NCBI GenBank assembly: GCA_964247055.1
Contig: OZ176055.1
Location: 4,836,001-4,900,000 of the forward strand
Length of the DNA: 64,000 nucleotides
Source: Paragordius varius
Taxonomy: Eukaryota; Nematomorpha
Direction: 5' to 3'
Made by a program: the position numbers and the translations under genes. A model generated the notes under the pieces. The model saw only the letters and a list, made by a program, of their open reading frames with translations. It was not told the origin of the DNA and made no database searches. Shown in pieces: positions 1-10,603 of this stretch (position 1 is its first letter; each line of letters begins with the position of its first letter).

Positions 1-2380
1 CATTATTGGCTCGTAGTGTGGATGTGATCAACTTCCTGGGGATACAATCAAAGGCCCTTTGTAAATCAATAAAAATATGATATAGTTTTTTATTTTTCGC
101 TAAATAGTTCTCTTGCAATCTTCTCAAAATGAAGATTGCATCAATTGTGCTACTGTTTGGTTTATAGGCATATTGTGATTCCTGTATACTAACGATTGAT
201 CTTAGTTTTGATTCAATAATGGATTCAAAAATTTTTAACGGGTGTTCCAACAACTTTAGTGGTCTGTAGGAGGAACAAACGAGTATGTCTCCTTTGTTTT
301 TATAAATGGGTTTGATGGTGCTTTTTGACCAATCATTAGGGATGCGATTCGTTGATAAGATTAGATTGAATATGTTAGTTAAATGTATAATGCATTGTGG
401 TAAAGCTTTGATCATGTCACAGCTGAGTTCAGATGGACCTGTAGCTTTGTTATTTTTCATCTTGGCCAAGGCATCTCTTACATCATGTTGTTATCAATGG
501 TCGAGGACCGATTGCTGGTTGTTGGTTTATTGTTTCAAAATCATGTTTTTGTGCAAATTGTTCTTTGTAATACGTTGTCCAGACATTGCTTATGTCACTC
601 CACTCATTTACTAGTTGTTGATCTTTATTTTTAATATAGGAAATTTGTTTAATGTCCTTTTTATTATTGTTAACTGAATTTATTGTTCGAAAAATCTTAA
701 GAATTTTCATGTCTTGTTCTAATTTTTTAGCTAAATCCAAAGCTTTTTTGTTGGCTGAAATATTGATGGCTTGTTGTAAATTTTTATTTGATTTAATATA
801 TGATTCCACGTCTCTTTTATCTTTTGTTTGTTTCCATCTTTTATAGTTATTGCGTTTAATTTTAATTAAAGGTTTTATGGATTCTGACCACCACAAATTT
901 GATTGTTGTTTTTTCCTGTATATTTTCTTTCTGCCACAACAATTAAGCACATTTGGGATGATGCTGTTTTTAAAATTATCCCAAGCTTGTTCAGATGTTT
1001 TGTGGTTGAGGCTAAGCGATGCATTAACAGTTTCTGAGAGTTGAAGTTTAAGATCAGGAAGGTATAGTTTTTCTAAGTTTATTTTAGGTTTCTGGTTACT
1101 ATGGTAATAGGATTTGTTTATTATTATTATTGCTACAATTAATTTATGTTGTGTGTTAGTAAGGTATGTTTTAGAGTCTTTATTGAATTTTCTATCTTGT
1201 ATGGGTGTTAAAATTTAGTCTACCATAGAATTTTGATTACCACTTGTATAAATTATTAATTTCTTTGCTGGTTTCGTGAATAGGGTATTGCAGATAGTAA
1301 GTCTAAGAGATGCGCAGTATTCTAATAATGTATCACCTTCTTTGTTACGGCTGCCAAAAGCGTTTCCTCCATGTATTCTCATATAGTCTTCACCATTAGT
1401 GCCAAAGTGGGAATTAAAATCTCCACCTATAAAAATTTTGTCATTTGGAGGTATTGCATGGGAAATGTCGTATAGTTGGTTCCAAAAGGCTTGTTTGGTT
1501 GCTTCGCTTAATCCAGACTGGGGAGCATAGATGGAAAGTATGTTAAAAATTTGTTTTTTAAAGCCGATACGTATTTGGATAATTCTTTCGTTGTGTCTGT
1601 TTACTTCTATTATATTATCACAATATTCATTTTTAATAGCTATAGCCACTCCATGTTGGCCTTTCATTTGACCTTTGTAGAAAATTGTATAGTTGTCTAT
1701 ATTCAGCTTTCCCTCAGATTTATATCTTGTTTCCTGCAGGCAACAGATGTCAATGTTTTTCTCTTTTATTTGGTCGATAACTAAGTTTGATCTACCGACT
1801 AGCGTCGAGATATTCCAAGTGCCGATCTTAAGTGGTTTTACCATATTGTTGGGGGTTTTTTGATGTTTGTGGTTTTTTAGGAGAGCATTATTATTGTTAT
1901 CATTTAAATTAATATTATTATCAAAATTAAGATTATCATATATATTAATATCATTAATAAAATTATTTGTAAGATTAATATTATCATTTTTAAAATATAT
2001 ATCATTGTTTAAAAGTGTTGTCAATTCATTCATTATTTTCATATAGGGTATGATTAAGGCGATTGTTTTACAATTTGCATGTCTTTGCAAATCAAGAGAC
2101 TATTTCGGTGTCTCTGACCTATGGAATTGCCTTTCTGGGCTTACGGAGTTCCATCCCCGCTTACATATATTACAAATTGGTTGTTTCTAGCAACTGGTTA
2201 TAGCGCCAGATAAACCCGCTTTATCATCTGTGCGAATGCAGGTATTGTGGTATTTTATAGGTATAATGGTAGTTTATTTTTTTCCACCACACCCCACACA
2301 GATGATTTCTTTCCTTTGCCGCTCCCGTTGGTATTAACCGGGGTGCACCACGCGGAGGTGGGAATCGGACTTTGCACCCC
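1..2380 (-). mobile_element. LINE-A, RTE-like non-LTR retrotransposon, 3' part outside the window
   Basis: Encodes an AP-type endonuclease followed by reverse transcriptase. Endonuclease codons run 2090-1215: motifs GTWNISTL, CCLQETRY, IYAPQSG, GGDFNSH and a final SMVD. A TAA follows where relatives have Tyr (IDY). The same frame resumes as the linker (1211-483) and RT fingers, and later RT motifs (KNNKATGPSEL, SSYRPLKLLEH, DLQRAFD) continue to position 1 in a shifted frame. The 5' UTR (2091-2380) ends in an HDV-like ribozyme fold, which sets the 5' end at 2380. The element sits inside a copy of a short inverted-repeat element, whose right half follows at 2381. Broken by the stop and at least one frameshift. 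Confidence 0.9.
2318..2380 (-). ncRNA. HDV-like self-cleaving ribozyme fold, LINE-A 5' end
   Basis: Read 5' to 3' on the minus strand from 2380: P1 GGGGTGC pairs with GCACCCC (7 bp). P3 is ACC/GGT, closed by loop TCCGCGT. GG after P1 can form P1.1 with the loop CC. P2 is TTCCC/GGGAG plus CCG/CGG with one bulged A. The strand before P2 reads CCAAC, matching the C-N-A-A joining region that carries the catalytic cytosine in HDV ribozymes. P4 is rudimentary. Folded by hand. Confidence 0.75.
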
Positions 2381-2537
2381 TGATTTAGAGTTTATATTAA
2401 ATATTAAAAAAAGGTTAAAAATAAAATGAATAATGATATGAGATTTAATTAATAAATTGAAAAACAAAACAAAAAAGCTAAAGGACCAACTTGAAGTGGT
2501 TCGAGGACACTTTTGAAGTGCAAATGATATATTAAAA
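2381..2537. repeat. Right half of a short inverted-repeat element (T family)
   Basis: Closely matches the reverse complement of the left part of the complete copy at 56134-56690, including AAAACAAAACAAAAAAG and the terminal GGACCAACTTGAAGT...GAGGACACTTTTGAAGTGCAAAT. LINE-A interrupts it at 2380, so LINE-A inserted after it. Confidence 0.7.
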
Positions 2538-2853
2538 AAGCACTCACATCAGAGCATAAGTAGGTGAGTAAATGAGAACCCAAAACAATGCAGTATAAAA
2601 AATATCTTATATTTACATAAGTTGTGTTAAAAATACGGAAACGATATGGCCAAAATAGTAGACCTTATACCTATATTTTGAAAAAGAGACACAAAGTGAA
2701 TATTTTTAGTTGGCATTAATCATGCAATCAAAATTTGCTTTCATTTAAACATATTGGAGGCGGAAATAAGCATTTAAACAGTTTAATACAGAAAGAAACA
2801 GAATGTTTTGATTAATATCTAAGAAGGCGGAGTAAAACTGATATGAAAAGCGC

Positions 2854-2862
2854 GGTTTTTAT
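2854..2862. repeat. Target-site duplication of LINE-B (left copy)
   Basis: GGTTTTTAT, identical to 6320-6328. The pair fixes both LINE-B ends to the base. Confidence 0.9.
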
Positions 2863-5800
2863 AATAATTGTTGTTGTTGTTGTTTAACATTAAGCGTTGA
2901 TGGTGCACCATAAGCTATCCAACTTTTTATGAAATAGTTCTTTATCAATACAATCTGTTTATAGCAGTTTGAGTTGTTGGAAATCCAGATCAATCTTTTT
3001 AGTCCAGGTTAAACGTGGGCGACCGGGCTTATTGTTCCCGGGTGGAATGATGTCAAATGAGGTCCTGATCGGATTGTCAGGGTTCATACGATCAAAGTGA
3101 CCGTAGTACCTCATTCTTTTGAATTGAATGAATTTGTCTATAGGCTCCATTTGTATATGATTGCGGATATCTTGGGGATTTAGTTGCGTTGATATCAGGC
3201 GTAGTATGCGATTTTCCGCGCTTATAAAACGTTTCTCTTGAGTTTGTGTCAATGCCATGGTTTCTGTGGCATATGTCAAAACTGGTCTTATGCCCATTTT
3301 ATAAATTAAGCCTTTTGTTTTAAGAGATATGTGCTTTTGAAGTGTGTATTTTAGCTGATGATATTTTCCCCAGGTACGATTTATTCATGCATTTATTGCG
3401 CTATTGTTTGATGAGTCTGATGTTATTTTGTCGCCAAGATAGGTAAACTCGGTTACCACTTCAAAGCTTGAGTTACTAAGGACTATGTGCTTAATTGATG
3501 GGGGCGGTGAATGCTGCACGCATGATTCGCATTTGAAATTTATCTGTTCGGATAGTTTGCCGATAATGTTTGTACATTTTTGGTGACACCATTTTTTACA
3601 TGCAGAATCAAATCCAACATTTAATCCGCAAACTCCGCATGGCTATTTAATTTCATTGTGGGGTTCACCCGTTATCAGGATTTTACTTTTATTTTCATTT
3701 ATTTTGAATCCGAATTTAATTAGCTGTTGTTGCCATTGTATAAACATTTTCTCTAAGTCTGAAATCGAGGTTGCGGTAAGAACTATGTCATCTGCATATA
3801 TACTTTCATATGGCAGATTTAACCGAATATCGCGAGTAACAGCGTCTAATATTGTAATAAACAGCAAGGGACTTAAGGCTGAACCTTGATGGAGTCCTAT
3901 TTTAATTTCATAGGAATCTGAATCTCCCATAGGGGTTCTAACAAATGTTTTAGAATCTTGATATAGAAGCATGATAGCTTGGATTAGTTGTTCATCCACG
4001 TTATTTACTTTTAAAGCCCATGGAATTAGTGATCTGGGAACTCTATCAAAAGCTTTCTCCAAATCAAGAAAAAGATGATATAGTTTTTTATTTTTTAAAA
4101 GATAGTTATCTTGTATACGTTTTAAGACGAATATGGCGTCTGTAGTTGAGTGGCTTGGACGGAAGGCAAATTGAGAAGATGATAATGTTACCTGGTTCCT
4201 TAATTTATTTTCTAATACAACTTCGAATATTTTTAAAGCATGTTCTAAAAGTTTAATCGATCTATAGGAAGAACATTCTAACTGACTGCCTTTATTTTTA
4301 TAAATGGGGATTGTAATGCTTTCTTCCCAATCCGGCGGTATGGTTTGGTATCGAATTATAAGATTAAAAAGATTAGTGAGGTATTGTAATCCGGTTTTTC
4401 CTGATTTTTTTATTATATCGGAAGATAATTGAATAGGTCCACTTGATTTATTATTTTTCATTTTTTTAAGCGCATTTTCCACATCAGCTAACGAAAATTC
4501 TAAAATCGAATGTTTATTGTTAATATTCATGGAAGAAATATGATATGGATTTGTTGTATTCAGAAGATCTTTGGTATAGTCTTCCCATATTTTTATAACC
4601 TCGGAATGATTTGTTTGAATATTACCATTTTTATCTTTAATATATTTCGTTTTGGGTATATCTTTTTTGTTTTCATTTGATAATTTCATTCGATTAAAGA
4701 TTTTGAAATTTTTTGCATCCTTCTCTAGCGACTCTGCAATTTTTATGCTGTTTTCGTGTTTGAGTTTGGTAATTGATTTTGCAACTTCGCTACGTAATTG
4801 TAAGTATTTTTTTTGATCTTCCTCTTTATGGGTTTTTTTCCACAATCGGAAGGCTCGGTTTCGTGATTTGATTTGGGGTTTAATTTCATCACTCCACCAC
4901 CAATTTGACTTCCTTTTCCTAGCGCCCTTTGTCATGCCATATATTGCCTTGGTGTTCTTGAGTAAGGAATTTTTAAAAAGATCCCAGGTTTGACCCACGT
5001 TGTTATCGGCTGAGCAACTTTCGTTTAAATCTATCAGCTTCCATAAACTTATCAGCATATATGGGTTTTTGAAGCATTTTAATGTTTGGTTTGGGTTTGT
5101 GGTGTCTTATTGGTATGGATTTGGAATTTGATCCTAATAGTAAGGTAGATACTACTAGCCTATGTTGGGTGTCAGTATTGTAACATTTTGTATCATTGCA
5201 TATTTTTCTTTTCTCCTTTGGAATCAGAATTTAATCAATTTGAGATTTTGCATTTCCTGAGGAATATGTATATAGCTTATGATCAGGTTTGGTAAAGTTT
5301 GTATTTAATATGCATAGGTTGAACATTGCACAGAAATCAAGGACGAATTCTCCTTCTTTGTTTAGCAGTCCGTATCCAAAACCACCATGGATACCAGCAT
5401 ATTCGATTCCTTGTTTGCCCACGTGTCCATTCATGTCACCGGCTATCATTATCAGGTCTTTATCATGAACTTTACGCATTATTTCAAAAAGTTGATCCCA
5501 GAATTTTTGTTTTAGACTGTCTGCGAGTCCTGGTTGTGGGGCAAATACACATATAATATTTATTATGGAGTTACTATGTACTAATCTAATTTGGATTATA
5601 CGGTCATTGTGTCTTAAAACATCGAGGATGTTGTCACAGTGCTTTTCATGTAAAAGAATTCCGACACCTCCTGTTGCCTTATTTCCTCCCTGATAAAAGC
5701 ATTTATAATCACCAGCGGTGAAGTTGCCGCTTCCAGAATACCTTGTTTCTTGTAAGCAACATACATCGACTTGTAATAGTTTAAGCTTTTCTACAATATC

Positions 5801-6319
5801 TATAGTTTTGTTTCTTAGAGATCCTACATTCCACGTCGCATATTTAAAAGTTTGCGTTTTAAAATCATTTTAGTTGTAGTTATCATTATTTTAAAAATGA
5901 GGCAAAGTTTTACAATTTTATGCCCTTAAAATAAACCTCTTAACTCCGAGGAGGGGTAAATGCAATCCTAGCATTTAATAGGGAATTTATTTGGCCTTCA
6001 AACCTTGGGAAATTGCCTTACGGGGCTAACGAAGTTTCCTCCCCGCATTCAGATATCGATAGTATAGTATATCATACGTTGTAAGTCCATCATTTTTGTG
6101 CGTTGTTTGTGAGGGCTCTGGTTATAGCGCCAGTTCCCGCTTTATCGATTGTGTGACTGCAGGCATTGTGGTATTTTATAGAGCATGAGAAGCCTTCTTT
6201 CCCATGCTCACCACGCCCCACACCACATCAGACCATACGCATGCCTTTCCATGTGCCGCTCTCGTTAGTTGGATATCCAGGGTGCACCACGTGGAGGTGA
6301 GAGTCGGACTTTACACCCC
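2863..6319 (-). mobile_element. LINE-B, full-length RTE-like LINE with exact target duplication
   Basis: 3,457 bp from a 5' HDV-like ribozyme (6319) to a 3' (CAA)n tail (about 2868-2884). Endonuclease codons run about 5860-5231 (ATWNVGS, CCLQETRY, FAPQPG, AGDMNGH, ending SQID). RT follows: NNKSSGP, SSYRSIKLLEH, FRPSHSTTDA, DLEKAFD, GLHQGSALSPLLF and YADD (3813-3802). Next is a PHD-like zinc finger (CGVC ... CKKWCHQKC ... CESC, about 3640-3500), then a C-terminal region with GRPRLTW (about 3018-2998). Two in-frame stops, a TAA after the endonuclease and a TAG before the zinc finger, both replace Tyr codons seen in relatives; there is also a frameshift near the N-terminus. The element is flanked by GGTTTTTAT at 2854-2862 and 6320-6328. 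Confidence 0.95.
6253..6319 (-). ncRNA. HDV-like self-cleaving ribozyme fold, LINE-B 5' end
   Basis: From 6319 on the minus strand: P1 GGGGTGT/GCACCCT (7 bp with two wobbles), P3 ACC/GGT with loop TCCACGT, then GG for P1.1. P2 is CTCTC/GAGAG, a bulged A, CCG/CGG and GT/AC. CTAAC precedes the P2 3' strand, fitting the catalytic C-N-A-A. Compared with LINE-A, both P2 strands differ but pairing is kept (TTCCC/GGGAG versus CTCTC/GAGAG), which is covariation. The first base abuts the target duplication. Confidence 0.8.
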
Positions 6320-6328
6320 GGTTTTTAT
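6320..6328. repeat. Target-site duplication of LINE-B (right copy)
   Basis: GGTTTTTAT directly after the first base of the predicted ribozyme (6319). Confidence 0.9.
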
Positions 6329-6489
6329 CACAACTATGAGCTGAATGCAGACTCATTCGCTAAGGATAATATCGTTATAAACGAAAATTAGAAATTATTA
6401 CAATATCCAATACATACATTCTTGAACATTTTTATGAAACAGATATATCAAGCCCATTTAAGGTAAACTATAATATCACAAACAAAAAT

Positions 6490-7075
6490 TCATCCAATAT
6501 ATAGGTTAAGGTATTTTTGATCTTTTATAACCATTAGGTATTAAATTTACAGTTATAACCATGCATTTTATTATCACTAAGTAAAATAATTTTGATAATA
6601 ATAATTTTTATTAAAAAAGCAAACCAAAAGCTTTTTCAAAGATTTTTTTTTAATTTTATAATAATGTAACGCCGATAATTATATTAAAATAATTTATATG
6701 ATTTTTAAATTAGTTTGTTTGTGAAAAATTTTGACTTATTTAAGGCCTGAAAATTTTGACCATCTAACCCAATTTACATCAGATTGTTTTTAAATCACTA
6801 ACTATTATTCGAAAGATACAGTTTTTCGCGCTATTTCGAGTGTTATATAATATATGGCTCTATAGCTAAAACTGTTAGTTTTAAAAATTTCGAGTTTAAT
6901 TATATATCGGGGCCAAAAAAATTCGATAAATCCTTATAAAAAGAAATTCTTAAGTGTTAGACCATTTTTTTCAGATATACTATTTATGTACTTTAATGAA
7001 ATAAATTATAAATTTATATGAATGGTAGTTTAAAAAAGTTAAAATTTGTTGTCTAGTGTAATATTTTTAGCAACA
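6490..7075. repeat. AT-rich interspersed repeat P, copy 1
   Basis: About 580 bp that aligns in the same orientation with 22830-23430 and 46400-46995. Shared blocks include CGAAAGATACAGTTTTTCGC and TTTTTTTCAGATATACTATT. No open frame and no clear terminal repeats were seen; family unknown. Confidence 0.7.
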
Positions 7076-7600
7076 AATGCAATAGAGTGTAAAATAGAGT
7101 TGAAAGAAATACAGACATAATATCCCATTTTCCAAAAAAAGTTTTCACGGTCAATTGAAATTTTATACCAAACAATATAAACGTTTTTATAGTCAATAAA
7201 AACATTTTATTAACACTTATATATTAAATATGGTTTAAAAAATATTTTTGCCATATTTTAATATTTTAATGGATAAAAAAATTACAAAAAAGGATATAAT
7301 TTCGTTCAAAAGATAATACCCCTATGAGTAAACAATTCCTTCAATATCTGTTCTCCGGAAGTAATTACAACTGATGATTCAGGACTCAGGCAAGACAATA
7401 AATCATTTATATATTGAACCTATATGATATTTTATATAAAAAATATAAAATAATCAAAATATATTTTCTCAAAAAACCTTTGAAATATTTAATAATGTCT
7501 CGAAATATAACAATCTTCCGGTTAAAAATTAATTAAAGATAAAGTTATTGTAAATCATGATCATCATTAAAAAGGTGATTTGGCGTTAATCATTGAGAGT
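7076..7600. other. AT-rich intergenic DNA
   Basis: Nothing recognisable: no open frame of note, no repeat ends identified. Confidence 0.5.
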
Positions 7601-8800
7601 ACATTATAATTGAGATTTGACTATTTCTATATTCATAAGCGCTCTATTGCTAATGTTTGCGTAGTATAATATCTAACAGATCTGGAGGTTTCGTATAAAT
7701 TTCTTTATTGTTTGTCTTCTCGTCTTTCTACATGACCCCCTTTGTAATCGGAGAGTTCTACACATTGTTTATGGGTTTGAGATTAAGCATATGGTTTGGG
7801 TTAATACATTAGGTGTAGCTCAACTTGGATGGACGGAGAACAAAATTTTGTTGGATTCAGCGTATAAAGGTTTTGATTGACTTGTTTTTAACATCGGTCA
7901 GATTTCTGGCCAGTATCTAAGGATGGGACGGATAGCTGCTTTGTAAATGGCATTCTGTGTGTAACTTAAAAAATTAATTATTTATAATTATTTACAACGA
8001 GCGGTGTTTATTCGTTTGTGAATTTCGTTGCTTGATAGCGGGTTTCGCCCCCAGCTGATATCAAATCAGTTATGCAGCAGAGGTTTACTGTTTTTATATT
8101 AAAAGGTTCGAATAGGTTGAATGTAAAAACATTGAAATTATCTTCCATACATCCTGAGAATATGTCATTTTATCATAGCATTTAAAAGATTTAAGGTTAC
8201 CATTTTTTGGGTGGCCATAAAAAACAAAAACGCATGAATTTGATTTGACTATTTTACATATTCTGCGCAGATTATTAGAGTAAGCAGCCATTATTTTATT
8301 CTTGAAGATATTTACTTTACGCCCGTAATTTTGTATATGTCTTTTCATAGACCAATTCTTGATAGGATGTCAATTTCATTTGTCAAAGTTATCATAAATA
8401 TCGGCATAAATATCAGATATTCCGGTTATCGGATCTATTGTTAATTCTACTAAAATAATATTAAAAAGAGTAGGTCCTAATAAAAATCCTTGGTGGAGTC
8501 CATTTTTTCTTAAAAACTTTACATAATTCGTATGTTGTATTACTTGAGGTGTTTGATTGATTGCAGTTATGGCCATTCTAGAATACCCTGACTTAATTCA
8601 AGTGTGTTCTCTTGGGATCGAGTAAAAAGCGCGTCCCACACCAAGGAATGTATAGTATAAAGTGATATTTTAAATGTGTGCGTTAATATCTATCGTAATT
8701 TAAAGATAGCGTCATTCATACCAATAATTGAACCCGCATCGCATTTCGTTTAATCGTATTTAGAGTAATATTTTAGTGAGTATTACCTTTTCACATATTT
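7600..8800 (-). mobile_element. LINE relic (G type), RT core to C-terminal part
   Basis: Decayed RTE-like LINE. Minus-strand pieces read: RT thumb-side motif VKFLRKNGLHQGFLLGPTLFN (8576-8376), a damaged zinc-finger region RICKIVKSNSCV...SFKCYD (8348-8094), and a C-terminal part near 7960-7840 that matches the relic at 27640-27850. Many stops and frameshifts. The left boundary is uncertain. Confidence 0.65.
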
Positions 8801-8805
8801 TCATG

Positions 8806-9500
8806 CCATCATCATCATCATTTTTATATGGATTCGCCATAAAATGGTGGTTCACCCGTTATTTTTTTCTAATCTTTTCTTGATCTGACTAACTTTAGAA
8901 TTATAAAAGATGCGAGGTCTTTATTAATTTTATTATTCAGTTTAATTTAGGTTATAAAGCGTCTTCTTTTGTGTATATGGAGATAACATGGTTTCCTAGT
9001 CATTGGTATTTTTCCATCCCTTATTATAACATTATTAAAGCGTTTTGCGAGATATGTATTTGCATATTGGGTATCTATCGATTTGAACATGTCACCAGTT
9101 GTAATTATTCGTATTAAGTAAGGCGGTATTGATAAATGATTTTGTAATTTTCAGTGAAGCTTTGAAAAGTTGACGTAATAAAAATTTGAATTAAACTTAA
9201 CATTCGTGAGTTGACAAAAACCAGCTTTTAACTTCGGCTGGATCATTGGTTATTTTTACTGATTCTGGCGCAGTTGATATAATTTTAATTTTAGTTATCG
9301 TTCTTTCGCAATTTTCATAGCTTTTTGATATAATTTTAATGGTGTTTTTTTTTAAAACCTTATTTTAAATGTTTTTTCACGTGTTATTCCATCAGAATCG
9401 ATATTTTTGGATTAATTTTTTGTGTTTTTTTCCAACCTATTAAAAGGATCTATTAGTTTTTGCGCACTGCCTTCTTTTCTTTTTGTATAAATAACATGTT
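8806..9500 (-). mobile_element. LINE relic (G type), separate fragment with (ATG)n tail
   Basis: Begins on its 3' side with a CATCATCATCATCAT run (8807-8821), the same 3' tail as the LINE at 27326. The 8830-8900 stretch matches 27340-27415. Minus-strand pieces near 9470-9180 resemble the region between endonuclease and RT. Heavily decayed. Confidence 0.55.
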
Positions 9501-10594
9501 ATTGCTATTTTATGTATGATTTATAAATATAGATTTTTAATGATCTGGTTTAATCAATTTAATACATGTATTTTTTTCGAAAAATTTTAGGTTTTAAAAC
9601 ACGCATTACCGATAGTATTCCAAATTAAAACTTATATGCCTTAAAGGTTACCGAAATGCATCATTTTAATCAAAAAAAAATATTTAGTAAATGTTAACCG
9701 AAATTGGTGTAAAACAGTGGTGTATATTTAAATAGAAACTAGTATATAAATAATATAAATAAATTTACCATAGATATTGCATTCTTTTGATCAAAATATG
9801 AATGCATCATATCAAGATTTAATTGCGACTGTATATTTGCTAAATCTTCTGGCAAATGGACCAAAGGAACAATCTGTTATATGTCATTATATAAGATATG
9901 TCAGTTTTGGGTTAAAAATCTGTTTGAATATTTTTATATTTTTGGATAGTAAAACTTACCAGTTTGAGAATCCAATAAAAAGAGGAAGATTTTGCACATA
10001 AGGAAAATAAACCCGAAATCTGATTCAAAAGAATTTTGATTATAACTTTATGAAATTATATGCCTGTGTTTTAATAATTTTGGATATTTAAAAAGTAAAG
10101 CGTCTAAAACAACAGATTTTCGAAATAATTGACTATGGGGGGTTTTAAGATGCTTAATATTCGACAAAAATATAATTTTGCAGAAACGCTAGTTTTTATA
10201 CACTGGCTTTTCCTTTTGTATTAAAATAGGATAAATACCTCATAATGTTGTATCATAAATAAAATATTCAGAGGCGTACTAATAATATTAACAATATTTA
10301 TTTTTAAATGAGACTATAAAAAATAACTATGAAGGATGTATGAAATATTACTAATTTATAATTATTATAAAAAACTAATCTTTAACAAACCTTATTATAT
10401 ACTATTTTAACAATATTATTAAATACGATTTAAACAATATTACAAATATTTAAATTTAATATGAAAACAATTCATATTGCTTTTAATTGTCAGTTTTTCG
10501 CCAAGATCTATGCATATTATATGCACATTTTTTTCAAATACAAAAATTAGAAATAAAAATATTTTTTAAAGTAGAAAAGATGTTTTAAAAAAAA
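9500..10594. other. AT-rich intergenic DNA
   Basis: No gene, RNA or repeat end recognised. One open frame (9777-10001) has no recognisable motif and is probably chance. Confidence 0.5.
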
Positions 10595-10603
10595 TCCAAA
10601 AAA

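Noticed and set aside
1215-5260. Nuclear code with UAA/UAG read as tyrosine, suggested by LINE stops at Tyr positions.
   Set aside because: SRP54 uses only TAT/TAC for all its conserved Tyr and ends at TAA; related LINE copies have normal Tyr codons at these positions.
8806-8822. CATCAT microsatellite as a simple-sequence locus.
   Set aside because: The same run occurs at the 3' end of the LINE-G relic at 27326, so it is better read as a LINE tail.
9777-10001. 74-codon + strand frame as a gene.
   Set aside because: No motif, no homologue recognised, composition like the surrounding DNA.
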